From: Datura wrightii
Lineage: Eukaryota; Streptophyta; Magnoliopsida; Solanales; Solanaceae
DNA: 64,000 bases
Direction: 5' to 3'
NCBI GenBank assembly: GCA_035772735.1
Contig: JASDFA010000018.1
Location: 54,962,001 to 55,026,000 of the forward strand
Shown here piece after piece: positions 42,926-54,957 of the stretch. Numbering within the stretch: position 1 is the first letter of the stretch; every line of letters begins with the position of its first letter. A model generated the notes under the pieces. It was not told the DNA's origin and made no database searches. It was given only the letters and a program-made list of their open reading frames with translations. The position numbers and the translations under genes are program-made.

Positions 42926-44830
42926 TGTTACACCCCGCAAGATGTTAGAAGCTAGTGTGCGTGCGCATGGGCTTGTGGTGAGCAATGAGAGCTTGACGCG
43001 TGTGGGAAGAGCCTCAGAGGCAGGACGAGCAAGGACATCATCGAGCGAATTAGCAGGGTCGGGCGAGGCCAGGGCATGAGGGCCTGTGCAACGCGTAAGC
43101 CCTGCCTGCGCAACGCGCAAGCTTTGCCTGCACAATGGGCAGTGTGGCATGCCAGCCAGCCAGCGCACGGAGCAGCGCAGCGTGGCACCCTCCCTCGCTC
43201 GTTGGCCAGCGAGAGGCGTCCCTGCCACCACCCTATGCCTATATATAGCTTCTCTTATTGAAGTTAAATCATTTACCAAATGTTCCTTCGAGAGGGAAAA
43301 TATGGGTTTCGATTGATTTTCATCAAATTACGCTATCAAACTTCGTCCAAATGCAAATTAACTTTGGGTAACCAGTTCTAGGCCTACGGAAAGCATCTCT
43401 GCAGAGTTATTTCTTGAAAATTCGCTTAGTATACCGGAACTCCACCGAGTAAAGGTTGTCGTAATTACTCCAAATTGAATCCTAAACGGCCACAGGCAAT
43501 AGGTAAGCATTTCTCTCTTCTAAAATCTCAAGAAATTGTCACTTTTAGGCCGAGTTAAACAAAGTTGAATTATAGTTATTATTATTATTTATTGAAAGAT
43601 ATCATTGTTTGATAAATTTAGTATTAAAAATAGCCCTCTTCCCTCAATGTAAGGGCTTCAGTAGAGTGGAACCACTGGTTACAAGTCGAAACTCATTAGT
43701 TAAACGAGAATCAGCATTCGAGATATGTTAAGGCCTATACCTTCGGCAAGTTATTGTCGTCGTATAATGATATGACCTATGTTCTTGAACGGAGATAACA
43801 ATCCTATATGTTGTAATTAGTTGTTGTTCGTAGATACGAATCATGTATGTCATGATTAGCTATTGTCAGTATATTATGACTATATATATGTTGTGATTAC
43901 CTTCTAGAAAACATACTGAGAATATATATTGCGGTACCCCTCATCTGGGAAGAGTATGTTAAGTGTGACTCATGCTAGAAGCGTCATAGAAACTCCTTTG
44001 TTCTTCTGTCCACTATATTAGTAGAATTTTGATGTTCTGTTGTCATGCCAAGGCCTTAGAAGTTTATGGTTAGCTATGGGGCCTAATTTGGTAAGTTGGA
44101 CAGCGTAGGGCACATCCGGGCGATATAGCTTTCAGTTTGATGCCTGTATTTTCAGTAAAGCTTGCCCAGAGGCCGTTGGCATACTTTGACGCCTCCAGGG
44201 CCAAAGTTTGAATAGGATGGTCTTACCCTAAAGTTAGCGGCACCAGGGTTTCCTAGTGAATTGAAGGTCATGTAGTTGGGTACTATCAGGTACTGTTAGT
44301 TTCAGTCGACTTAGTGATTGTAGTACAAGTCACTCAGGACACCGTCCCAGTTGTTCCAAGTCTGATAGATTAATGGATACCCTAAGGAGGGAACTTCATT
44401 AGTAGTTAGATGCGGGGCTAACGCCCTAGCCTACTCTTATAGATGCCCATACAGGTTTCCACGAGTGGCTAGTTCCAGATAAACCTACCTATGAGGCTAT
44501 AAAACGCCCAGGGAAGCCATAGGAGATCTGAACAGGAATAGGAGATCTGAACAGGCTAGGTTGAAGTCTAAAGGGACTCGTACCATAGTATGGTAAGCTT
44601 CCTGTGGAGAGTTAGGGCTAGTTGCTTAGGAGCATGTCCGATTAGTAGTAGCCCCACAGTTGTTCTCAGCGGAGGAACTAAATAGTTGGTCACCTGCGAC
44701 CTTACAGACAGCTTATGAGTTATCCTAGCCTCAGCATGACCTTCAGACTATTGCTTAGTTTACCCAGACCTTGTCCTTTTTCGTCTAAGTCGACGGAGGT
44801 TGTGACTACTGCCAGGACCCTCTGGTCGGG
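42926..44830 (+). repeat. 3' LTR of I, interrupted by J
   Basis: Aligned with 37170-39061. It stops at CTCTGGTCGGG where element J begins. TCGGG at 44826-44830 would be the left target duplication of J. The overlapping open frames at 42923-43316 are GC-rich LTR sequence, not genes. Confidence 0.85.
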
Positions 44831-46439
44831 TGATTATGTCACCCAAATTACACCTCTTGAATGAGATATAAAGCAATCGATGTCAAATATAGAACCCAAC
44901 CAGGGTTGGGGTCGAATCGCACGAGGAATTTGACAAGGACTTGAGTGAATGCGTTTAACTATTACTATTGGCTTACTTATTTTCTAGGGGGGAAATATTC
45001 GAAACACAAAATAATACACAAGAGTAAAGATTAGTAAATGTTTAAATCAATTTCGGTTGTATTCAATCAATAAAGTGACTAGGATTGTGTTCCCCATGAC
45101 TTCATAACCACAACACTTTTATACTAGTGATCTATTTCGGTGTTTAGCATACAATATTGGTAAGTTAAATTCACCTAAATGGTTGGTCCCTTATCTAGAT
45201 AATTATCACTACACAAACTTGGTCTGTATATGGGTGTATGCTTAATTAACCCTCACCCTTAATATAGGATTAGATATTCCCGGACAAGGTCAAGCTATTA
45301 GATGAGGGTTGATAGCCTCAAATCTCCGTTGTTTATCCCTTTTCTCATTCATCACCCCCTTGATCCGGTAAGCAAGAATAAGGCAAATATCAACATTTGC
45401 AACCGTTAAGAAATAATTAAAACGAAGGAAAAAACAATACATGCATAAACTCCATTCAAGAATCACTAAGTATTTTAACCTATGTGTGTTAATTCATCAT
45501 GGTTCCAACAACCCTAGTTATGAGTTTAGCTACTTATTTGAATGATTGCAATCACAAAATAAAGAAGAAATCATAATTGTAACTTACAAAAATTCATAGA
45601 AGAAAACCACGTTAATTGAATAAAACACCAAAATCGATGAACAAAACTTCAATGTTGTTTGATTCTCAAAATCAAGAACAAAATTACAAACTTTGTTTCT
45701 TGAACCAAGAATGATTGTTAACAACATTATAATTTACGTGAAAAGTGGTAAAATAAATTGTACTCGAAAAATAAACCTAAACAATGTATTTATAGTCCCA
45801 AACAAAACTTTTCCTAACTAAAAATGGACTCCAGGTCGGCAGTGGTAACAAGCTAAGTAACGACTCATTGGGTCTCCTAACGAGTCGTGGCCAGTGAATT
45901 TGAGTCGTCCTCAGCAACTTGTCCCGTCTTGGTGACGGGTCACCTGACGACTCGTTAGGCCTGGGCATGAGTCGTCAGGTCCCTTGTGGCCATGGATCAC
46001 CAAATCCTCCAGTGCACTTGACGGATGCTGACAGTATCTCATGACGAGTCCTCAAGTTGCCCCACGACTCGTTACGTCATTCGATGTCTTCCCTGGGAAA
46101 TCTTCAGAACATTTCCTCCCAATCTCCATGACTGTCATAACGACTCATTAGATGTAACAAGTCGTGCCTTCAACTCGTTAGGTGCACTGGATCTTCTTTA
46201 TAAAACACATACTCTTCTCCACAACTCCAAGAACGAGTCGTTCATTGGGACGATGACTCGTGATCTAAGTAGCATCCTGCATTTTGGTCCATTTTGCTCT
46301 TACTTTGCCCATTTCACGTTCCAAACCTGTTTTCCTACAAAACTGAACACAAAGACATCATATCTATATAAACAAAACTGGAATTTTCATATTTTCTTGG
46401 TTTTAAGTGTTGAAAGTGTCGTAAAGTCACGACACATCA
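44831..46439 (-). repeat. 3' LTR of J
   Basis: About 1.6 kb. On the minus strand it starts TGATGTGTCGTGAC at 46439 and ends GACATAATCA at 44831 (TGAT...ATCA ends). ACGACTCGT-type motifs cluster at 45840-46265, followed by TATAAATA (45787-45794, minus strand). Near its end is the GGGGTTCGACCCC-like text common to Athila LTRs. The exact 5' end could be a few bases to either side. Confidence 0.78.
45787..46265 (-). promoter_or_regulatory. LTR promoter of J: ACGACTCGT cluster plus TATA box
   Basis: At least ten variants of AACGAGTCGT or TGACGACTCGT on both strands over about 420 bp, then TATAAATA. The same cluster and a TTTAAATA box stand in front of ORF2 at 51114-51550. ATGAGTCAT forms resemble bZIP (GCN4-type) sites; which factor binds is unknown. 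Confidence 0.6.
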
Positions 46440-46453
46440 ACACCCTCAACTTA
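46440..46453 (-). other. Polypurine tract of J
   Basis: Minus strand AAGTTGAGGGTGT before the LTR start; AAGGACATGCAA lies just upstream. Confidence 0.7.
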
Positions 46454-48019
46454 GAACTGTTGCATGTCCTTAGGCAAAAACAAATAAAATAAAACTAACA
46501 CGATACTTCAATCAAAAGAACTTTAGGAAACTTATGACAGTCACGATTCTTCATATAATCAAATTTTCTAACCCCTCCTTTATCATACAAAATAAAATCA
46601 ATAATGCATATGTAAAATTTTCAACCATGACATAGAGGAATCGAAACATGGCAATACACTGGCACTTGCAACCATGCACATAATTCTACAACACTGACCT
46701 AGATAGTTTGCAGATGATTTTGTTGACCAAATGCTCTAACCACAAAGATGTCCCATACTCATATATATGATCATATCAATATATTTCTCTTGTGACTAGG
46801 TAAAAGCATACTCGCTCTCAGAAAGAAATTCTAACTGTACGTATGCAATCCATAATCTTGCCTTTACTTTCAATACCTCGATTTTCAGATGGGTTAACCA
46901 GGATCACTATCAGACTTTTAAGCTTGTAATGTACGCTCAGGTTTGGGTATGGAACATATGGGACTAGTAGCTTAATCCTCCTTGATACTACACACACTTT
47001 GGCTCCACTCTTCACCTTATTTTCACATTTTCTCCCTTTTCCTTTGCTTTCTTCTTCTTTTACTTTCTTTTACAACTACGAGTGTGGTGTTCCTTCTTTC
47101 AAGTATTCATAACTTTCACCATCTTTTTCTTTCTTTTTGCTCTTTTTCGCTTTAACAACAATTTCTTTCTTTTCTTTCATTATGCACACTGCACCCGCTC
47201 TTTCATTTTCATTACTCAACTTCATTCCACCCTACTCTTCTTAATCACCCATATGATAGCCACACTCAACTTAGGAAATTTTCTTGAGTTAAGATTCACA
47301 GTCTCCAAGGAGGGACCAGGGCCAAAACAGGTTCATTTTAATCAAAGCAGGAAGGTAGATTGGTGTTAACAAAAAGAAGGGTCAATTTAAGCTCAAAATT
47401 TTGGATCAAGGGATATTTATTTCCATTTGTCAGGTACTTTAAGGCTAAAGTGAACTCATTCATCAAAAATGGCCTATGATCCTTTCCTAGTTTCCCATCC
47501 TCTACCTCGGTACGACTGACCAGGCAAGTTCTAGATTGACACACACAACAGAATTTAACTATTAAACCTTACTCACACATTGCACAGGCCAACATCATCA
47601 CTTCTACTAACTGCTAGTTCAGATACAGTCATATAATGGTAAACATGTTCACAGTATTAATTTCATGCAAAGATTCACAGAGGTCATGCTTGTCAATTTT
47701 AATGCACACACATAAAAATTTTAGGAGGGTTATCACATTATCAGTTCAAATAATTTCAAAATCCATGATATTGACTGCCTTAAGTTCACCTAATTTTCTT
47801 TCAACTAACTCAACCAACATAAAAACATAAAAACCTAAACGTGTCAGTTCGACTAGATAAGGAACACCTGAGGGAAAAGATATCCGGCAATAAAAACCCT
47901 CAGGTTATGTTCAACAAAAATATACAAGTATCCCTCCCCATCCCCATCAAGAAAAGCATGTGTCATCCTCGACGCATTTATAAAAATCAAAAATGGAAAT
48001 AGGGAACATACCTGTGCGA
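46454..48019 (-). other. 3' non-coding region of J
   Basis: No credible genes. On the minus strand it contains a purine-rich stretch (47030-47230), CTAGAACTTGCC at 47523-47534 shared with C, G and K, and the A-rich spacer before the polypurine tract. Short open frames here are chance. Confidence 0.55.
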
Positions 48020-50210
48020 CCTAGGCGTCTGCGGCCTGGTCAGTGGAGGGTACTGATACACCTCTAGTGTCATCTCCTATACCACTGGCCTGAATTGGTG
48101 CGTTTTCAGAACCTACTGAGCTTGTACGTTCTCCACGAGCTTTCGCTGCTTCAACTGTGGCCCTCTATCGACCCTCATCTATGGATAACTACAATGTTGC
48201 CTCCATCTCTCTCCTCTCTCGCTTCTGCTCACAGAGAAGAGAATCATCCACAACAAAATTTTGCCTCCTCACGAGGTCGCTTGCCCTTATCCTGCACCAC
48301 CAGTTCCTCAGTGATGAAATCAACTATTGGTGGTAGCTCTTCCTCTCTCTTGTCATCAATCACAGGAAGCACAGGTGGAAGGATCGCAGCTACCTGTCGT
48401 GCGAACAACTCCCTCGCCTCAGCTCGGAGTGCTGCTACCTCCGCATGCCATCTAGCCAGCTCGGGCACCTATAACTGTGCAAGGCACTCATCCATACGCC
48501 TCTCAAAAGGTGTCTAACCAGCCATGCACTGAGCTAGAGAGAGACTCCAACTCCTTTGTAACCAACGGCTTTACTTGCGCCATTAGTACCTAACTTGAAG
48601 AGCCATGTGGGCTTGCTGTTTTTCGGCTTTCGCTAGAAGCCTAGCCATGTCAGTCAGGAATTCTTGAGAAATAGTGACTAGACCAGTTGAAGAAGCACGA
48701 TATGGTGCAACAGGTGGTCGCGGTGCTGCTACTGTAGATGCGGACTCTAGAACCTCAACCGGTGCGGGAATGTTAGCTGCATCTGTAGCCTCAGGCTGGC
48801 TACCAATCTCTAGCCTCTGTGGGATCTGTCGTAAACTCAATAAAAAATGCAGCCTCAGTCTGCATACCGTTGCTCAATGCCTCTGCCAATAAAGTCCCTC
48901 TAGAGGATGCAGTAGACTAACTCCTCTCTCTCGATACCGAGTTCTCTCGTCTCTTATCAACCCAATATCGGTGATCTTATGGACCACCACTCTCTGATCA
49001 ACGAACATCAAAATTCTGGCACCTTTGACTCCTGACAGAGCCAGTCAATGAGGCATGGAAAGGAAATGGTAGTGCTGTCTACTATCACCCGCTCTCGAAC
49101 CTGTTCAGCAATATATCACGGGAAGTTTATGGCGTACCCCTCCATGATGCTCGCTACTAGTGCATCTCTGTCAGGTGAAAGCACATTTTTATTGTTGGTC
49201 GGTACCAGCCTGTGTCGAACTAATAACCACCAGAATTTAGCTTGGAAGTTTAGTGTGGACTTTTTTATCTGTGGCTCAGTGCCATGCAACCACTCAACTA
49301 GTGGACCCCGTGTGGCAACGACATGTGACAGCCAAATGTACTGCCTGATACGTTCTTCACTGTTCAATTTCTTGATTTTGACTTTCTTGAGTTCAAACAG
49401 TCTGTGATCAAACTCGGTTGTGTTCATGGGGGCCTGATAGCTTGGACCATAGAGTAGCCTAGAGATGGTCCTCTCAGAGATGTCTACAGGTGTCTCCCGA
49501 ACCAACACCTGCGTTAATGTGGACCTCCTCTTCAAGTCTTGGCCTCCCAAAGCCAGATGCTGTAATGTGGCTGCGTAGGCGGCATAAAACTCTCTGACCA
49601 GGAAAGGACTGTATCTCCTTTATGGCTCAGTTAACCACCCAAACATGTATCTATCAATTAATTCCTACTGCTCGGGGAGGTCCTTGAGCCCTGTGGTGAT
49701 CAGTCTGGGCTCCTCATAAATGATCCTCTTAGGGTGGCCCTTATCACTCAGAGCAATGTCCTTGTTATAAATGGCTCGCATACTGCAAACACACCATCAC
49801 CTCACCCTCCGTGGTTGATCATTGGATGTATTTGAAGTCTCTATCAACTCATCATCTGTGCTCCCCTGTTGGGCATGTGACTCAGCAGCACCCTCTGTAT
49901 TTGTTGTAGTTGTGGTGCCCTCGGGAGTAATAGGGATTGTGGCCTCAACTTTCTCTTCTGCTCGGCTAGGTGGGTCTCTTGCAAGTGGAATAGGAGAATC
50001 AACCAGGGCTTTCAGATTTGTAGGGCGTTGTGTCCTAGCCCTGGTGGATCTCATCTCAAGCTGATCTTCTAAAACTTTGTATTCATCCACCAAGCCACTC
50101 GACTCTTCGGAGGATGAGGGCTCGTCTCTAAGTATGCGATATGAGGGCTGACTTTTCTCCGGCACCTATTTCGTCGCGGAACTCTTATTTGGTGTACCTT
50201 TTGGTGCCAT
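48020..50210 (-). pseudogene. Element J: ORF2, 'putative plant transposon protein' type
   Basis: Minus-strand frame from ATG 50210 (MAPKGTPNKSSATK then a TAG). N-terminal region 49797-50165 is rich in S, T, P and E (RILRDEPSSSEESS). The conserved core at 49116-49550 reads VRETPVDISERTISRLLYG, RIRQYIWLSHVV and FWWLLVRHRLVPTNNKNVL, the best match in this window to the plant family. C-terminal fragments at 48583-48840 and 48244-48468 include a probable coiled coil (HAEVAALRAEARELFARQ) and an acidic, lysine-rich segment. Stops at several points; left end approximate. It lies downstream of integrase, in the env position. No membrane segment is seen. Confidence 0.75.
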
Positions 50211-51275
50211 TACACCTGTGGAATAATGGCTATTATGCAAGTTGAGATGAAACAGAAATAAAATTTTAACTATTTTCCTGCAGACAGGATGAGTGACTCA
50301 ACGAGTCGTTGCCACTAGCCACGACTCGTGAGGTCACTCGACTTCTGCAGGTTACTTTCTTATATTGTTGAACCAATGGACTTAACGACTGGTTAGACGA
50401 GTCGTTACTTGTGGCGATGACTCATTAGACCAGTCGTGAGATTCCCTGTTTACATATCCCCTTTCCCCCACTCAAGCAAGCTACACAACCAGTCGTGAAG
50501 TGATACCACGACTCGTTATGTAACTCGTGCCCAAGAGTTTTTTTAATGAGTTTACAGTAGTGGTGGCGGGTCATGTAACGACTCATTGGGCTTGCCCATA
50601 AGTCATTACATGAGACGTCATCACTGGTCTTATGCAAAATAACAATACTCATGTTCCATCTCAACTAAATTTATAATTCACAAGCACGGATGATCATATT
50701 TATTAAAGGTCCTGTGTTCATATTCGCATACAAAGTCATGGCACTAGGGTTTCATCTAAAACTCATGGTAGTGTTCAAATTCACAATTGTACACAAAAAA
50801 ATTGAGTAGGGTAAAGCTCGAAATAATTGAATATTCACAAGTGTAAGAGCAGCGGGTGATTTCAACTTGAGATTTCGATTGAATGTGGCAATTGAGCATA
50901 ATTTAGTTCGATCGTGCGTGTGAGTGCTTTTGTGTGAGACATTGAGTGCAATCGGATGTGTGGTAGTGGTTTCTGTGGAAATGTGCGACGATTTTGGAAC
51001 AAGAAGAAGTGGGAAATTTTTTTCTTAAAAGATTTGAGAGTTTCAAACTGTGAGGGAATTCAGTGGGAAGAATTCGAGTGATTTGGTTTGTTTTTTTCAA
51101 AACTTGATTGCCTTATTTAAACGTGGGTCCGGTCCGATGAATATTTTGATTAAAGTAAACCACGACCCACATGACGGGTCGTTAGAAGAGTCCACGACTC
51201 ATTTGGTTCTTTCATTCATTTAAACAGATCAAAATCTTACATGGGACCTAATGACTTACTAAAAGACTCGTGTTG
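50211..51275 (-). promoter_or_regulatory. Putative promoter and leader of J ORF2 (cluster continues to 51550)
   Basis: Reading on the minus strand: an ACGACTCGT motif cluster (51550 to 51165, its first part inside tandem unit 1), TTTAAATA at 51121-51114, a leader of about 900 nt, a second motif cluster at 50620-50290, then an acceptor-like CCACAG ending at 50216, five bases before the ORF2 ATG. No clear splice donor was found. The order cluster, TATA, leader, acceptor, ATG parallels C and G. Confidence 0.5.
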
Positions 51276-51667
51276 GCACCCAACGAGTCGTGTCATGAGT
51301 CGTAGACCCTGAACTCTGTTGGCACTACAGTGGCCTCATGATGGGTCACTTGAAGAATTGTTGGGTGTCCCCATGATTTGCATCTTTTAACAGCTTAATT
51401 CCCTCTTTGATCCAGTAGACTTAATGAAAGACCCCACGATTCGTTATCACAGGAAACGACTCATTTGGTCAACCGTTGTCTACACTATTTTCTGCATCAA
51501 TGACCACGAGTGGAATGACAAGTCATTATGTCCAATGATGACTCATTCTGTGATTTTTGGCACCAGCAAATAAAGTGTAGATTTTTGGTTTCAGCTTCAA
51601 ATTTCCCATCTTAATAACCTGCACACATCAAAACACGTGAACACTATATTTATCTTACAATTACAAC

Positions 51668-51714
51668 TTGGGTTGCCTCCCAACAAGCGCCTGATTTAAC
51701 ATCGCGGCACGACG
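51668..51714 (-). ncRNA. Two-hairpin RNA module of J (copy a, unit 1)
   Basis: Minus strand: CGTCG-TGCCG-CGATG (51714-51700), then TTAAATCAGGCGCTTG, then TTGGG-AGGCAA-CCCAA (51683-51668). Same order, linker words and loops as the modules of C and G. Copies recur in units 2 to 4. Confidence 0.6.
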
Positions 51715-51752
51715 CAGGTATTTTGATTACTCAGACTTCACAAAAATACCTC

Positions 51753-51799
51753 CATGGTTGCCTCCCATGCAGTGCCTGATTTAACATCGTGGCATGATG
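51753..51799 (-). ncRNA. Two-hairpin RNA module of J (copy b, unit 1)
   Basis: Minus strand: CATC-ATGCCAC-GATG, then TTAAATCAGGCACTG, then CATGG-GAGGCAA-CCATG. Stems differ from copy a at several positions on both sides. It lies between the integrase stop and copy a. Units 2-4 have degraded versions. Confidence 0.55.
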
Positions 51800-53119
51800 C
51801 AAGTCCCCGGGTTACTCAGATTACACCCAGAGCCTAGAGATCCACAAGCTTTATTTCTTCGCTCCTCCCCAAATATGCTATCACCCGTTGACCATTTACT
51901 TAAAATCTATTTCCGTCATGGTTTTCCAATTCAATTGCCCCATGGGAGAATACTTGGATCACTAAAAAAAGTCCCCAACCATTTGGAATTCAACTTGCCA
52001 GGAAACAAGCAAAGCCTAGAATTGAATAGTAACACCATATCACCCGGGCTGAACTCTCTCTTCTCAATCTTCCGGTCATGCGGAATTTTCATCCTTAGTT
52101 TATAAATTTCAGAACTCTCATAGGCTTTCAAACAAAACTGATTCAACTGATCAAGCCTCAAGTTCGCAGCTTTGCTCCAGTTCAAATTAAGCTTCTTGAG
52201 CGCCCACATAGCTTTGTGCTCAAGTTCAACCGGAAGATGACATGCTTTCCCATACAAAATCTGATACGGAGTCATACCTATAGGAGTCTTGAAAGCGGTT
52301 CGATAAGAAAGCATCATCTAGCTTCCTAGACCAATCTGTCCGGTTAGCATTCACAGTCTTAGCTAAGATGGTCTTTATATCCCAGTTGGAGACTTCAACT
52401 TTCCCACTAATTGCGGATGATAAGGTGTTGCCACCCAGTGTTTCACCCCATATTTCTCCAATAAAGTCCGAAACAACCGGTTACAAAAGTGCTAACCACC
52501 ATCACTAATGATAGCTCTGGAAGTCCCAAATCTGGCAAAAATATTCCGCTTCAAGAATGTTGTGACACTCTTTCCTTTCATTATTTGGAAGAGCAATTGC
52601 CTCCACCTATTTCGAAACATAGTCCACAACAACGAGTATGTAGTTCATCCTATTTGAGCTCACAAATAGGCCCATGAAATTAATGCCCAACACATCAAAT
52701 AGCTCAATGACAAGCATGGGAGTAAGAGGAAGCTCATGCCTCCTTGATATGCCTCCTTGCCTTTGGCATGCATCACTTGCCTTTGCAAAATCATGTGCAT
52801 CATGGTGATTGGTTGGCCAATAGTACCCACATTGCAAAATCTTGCGGGGCTGTGCGAATCCCGCTGTGGTGGCCCCCAACAGGGGATGAGTCGCAGGCCT
52901 CAAATATGCTCAACATCTCCACCTTCGGCACGCATCTCCGAATCACCCCTTTAGAACAAATACGGAATAAGTAGGTCTCATCCCAGAAAAACTTTCGCAC
53001 ATCATACATGAACTTCTTCCGCTGATGAAAGATAAGTTCTCCGGTACAACATCACTCACCAGATAATTAGCGAAGTCTGCAAATCATGGGATGAGATCCT
53101 GTGAGGCTGCTAAAACCTG

Positions 53120-54957
53120 GCACCCAATGAGTCATGTCATGAGTCGTAGGCCCTGAAATCTATTGGCACTGTAGTGGCTTCATGATGGGTCACTTGACGA
53201 AACGTTGGGTGTCCCCACGATTTACATCATTTTACAGCTTAATTCCCTCTTTGATCTTGTAGGCTTAACGGAAGACCCCACGATTCGTTGTCATAGGAAA
53301 TGACTCGTTTGGTCAATCTTTGTCTACACTATTTTCTACATCAATGACCACGACAGAATGACGAGTCGTTATGTCCAACGACGGCTCGTTCTGTGATTTT
53401 TGGCACTAGCAACTAAAGTTCAAACTTTTGGTTTCTGCTTCAAATTTCCCATCTTAAACACATGCACACATCAACACACGTGAACACTATATTTATCTTA
53501 CAATTACAACTTGGGTTGCCTCCCAAGAAGCGCCTGATTTAATGTCGCGTCATGACGCAGGTATTTTGATAACTCAGACTTCACAAAAACACTCCATGAG
53601 TTGCCTCCCATGCAACGCCTGATTTAAAGTCGCGGCACGACGAAAGTCCCTAGGTTACTCAGATTTCACCCAAAACCCAGAGATCTACCAGATTTATTTG
53701 TTCGTTCCTCCCAAAATATGCTTTCACCTGTTGACCATTTACTTTAAATCACTTTCCTTCATGGTTTTCTAGTCCAATTTCCCCATGGGAGAATACTTGG
53801 ATCACTTGAAAAGTCCCCAACCATTTGGATTTCAACTTGCTAGGAAACAAGCGAAGCCTAGAATTGAATAGTAACACCATATCACCCGGGCTGAACTCTC
53901 TATTCTCAATCTTCCAGTCATGTTGTATTTTCATCCTTAGTTTATAAATTTCAGAACACTCATAGGCTTTCAAATGAAATTCATCTAGCTCATTCAACTG
54001 ATCAATCGTCAAGTTCGAAGCTTCGCTCTAGTTCAAATTCATCTTCTTGAGCGCCCACATAGCTTTGTGCTCAAGTTCAACCGGAAGATGACATGCTTTC
54101 CCATACACAAGCTAATACTGAGTCATACCTATAGGAGTCTTTAAAGTGGTCTGATAAGCCCATAAAGCATCATCTAGCTTCCTAGACCAATCTGTCCGGT
54201 TAACTTTCACAGTCTTAGCTAAGATAGTCTTTATTTCCCGGTTGGAGAATTCAACTTGCCCACTAGATTGCGGATGATAGGGTGTTTCCACCCTGTGTTT
54301 CACCCCAAATTTCTCCAATAAAGTTTGAAACAACTGGTTATAGAAGTGCGAACCCTAATCACTAATGATAGCTCTGGGAGTCCAAAATCTGGCAAAAATA
54401 TTTCGCTTCAAGAATGTTGTGACACTCTTTCCTTCATTATTTGGAAGCGCAATTTCCTCCACCCATTTCGAAACATAGTCCACATCAACCAGTATGTACT
54501 TCATCCCCATTGAGCTCACAAATGTTCCCATGAAATCAATGCCCCACACATCAAATAGCTCAGTGACAAGGATGGGAGTAATAGGAAGCTTATGCCTCCT
54601 TTATATGCCTCCTTTCCTTTGGCATGCATCACATGCCTTTGCAAAATCTTGCGCATCCTGGTGAATGGTTGGCTAATAGTACCCATATTGCAAAATATTG
54701 TAGGTTGTGCGAATCCCGCTGTGGTGTCCCCCAACAGGGGATGAGTGGCAGGCCTCCAATATGCTCACGCATCTCCGAATCACCCTATCAGTACAAATGC
54801 AGAATAAGTAGGGCTCATTCCAAAAAAGCTTCCGCACATCAGACATGAACTTCTTCCGCTGGTGAAAAGTTAATTTCTTCGGTACTACATCACTTACCAG
54901 ATAATTAGCGAAGTCTGCAAATCATGGCATAAGATCCTATGAGGCTACTAAAACCTG
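53120..54957 (-). repeat. J tandem unit 2
   Basis: 1838 bp, same content as unit 1. Integrase pieces: 54355-54549 (GIDFMGTFVSSMGMKYILVD), 54112-54333 (KHRVETPYHPQSSGQVEFSN), 53749-54012. The second hairpin CTTGGG-AGGCAA-CCCAAG (minus strand) at 53510-53527 is perfect. Breaks differ from those in the other units. Confidence 0.85.

Larger units (their letters stand above)
37170..44830 (+). mobile_element. Element I: deleted Tekay-like chromovirus (right end interrupted)
   Basis: LTR retrotransposon in plus orientation with a 3.15-kb 5' LTR, a damaged tRNA-iMet primer site, only 2.6 kb of internal sequence with integrase remnants, a polypurine tract, and a 3' LTR of which the first 1905 bp are present before element J interrupts it at 44831. 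The rest of the 3' LTR should lie beyond the window. The internal region is far too short for gag-pol, so this is a deletion derivative and non-autonomous. Confidence 0.85.
51276..53119 (-). repeat. J tandem unit 1: integrase C-part and RNA modules
   Basis: First of four direct repeats of about 1.85 kb. It carries a broken integrase (zinc-binding and core at 52607-53009, C-terminal half at 51931-52317: MLSYRTAFKTPIGMTPYQIL), two RNA modules (51668-51714 and 51753-51799) and a stretch with ACGACTCGT motifs. The junction with unit 2 is AAAACCTG|GCACCC. In element orientation this is the last copy, adjoining the ORF2 leader. Confidence 0.85.

Noticed and set aside
42923..43316. Cluster of overlapping open frames on both strands
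   Set aside because: GC-rich start of the I LTR; the other LTR at 37170 does not keep the frames.
46025..46492. 155-codon plus-strand open frame
   Set aside because: Lies in the J LTR on the wrong strand across motif repeats; no domain-like composition.
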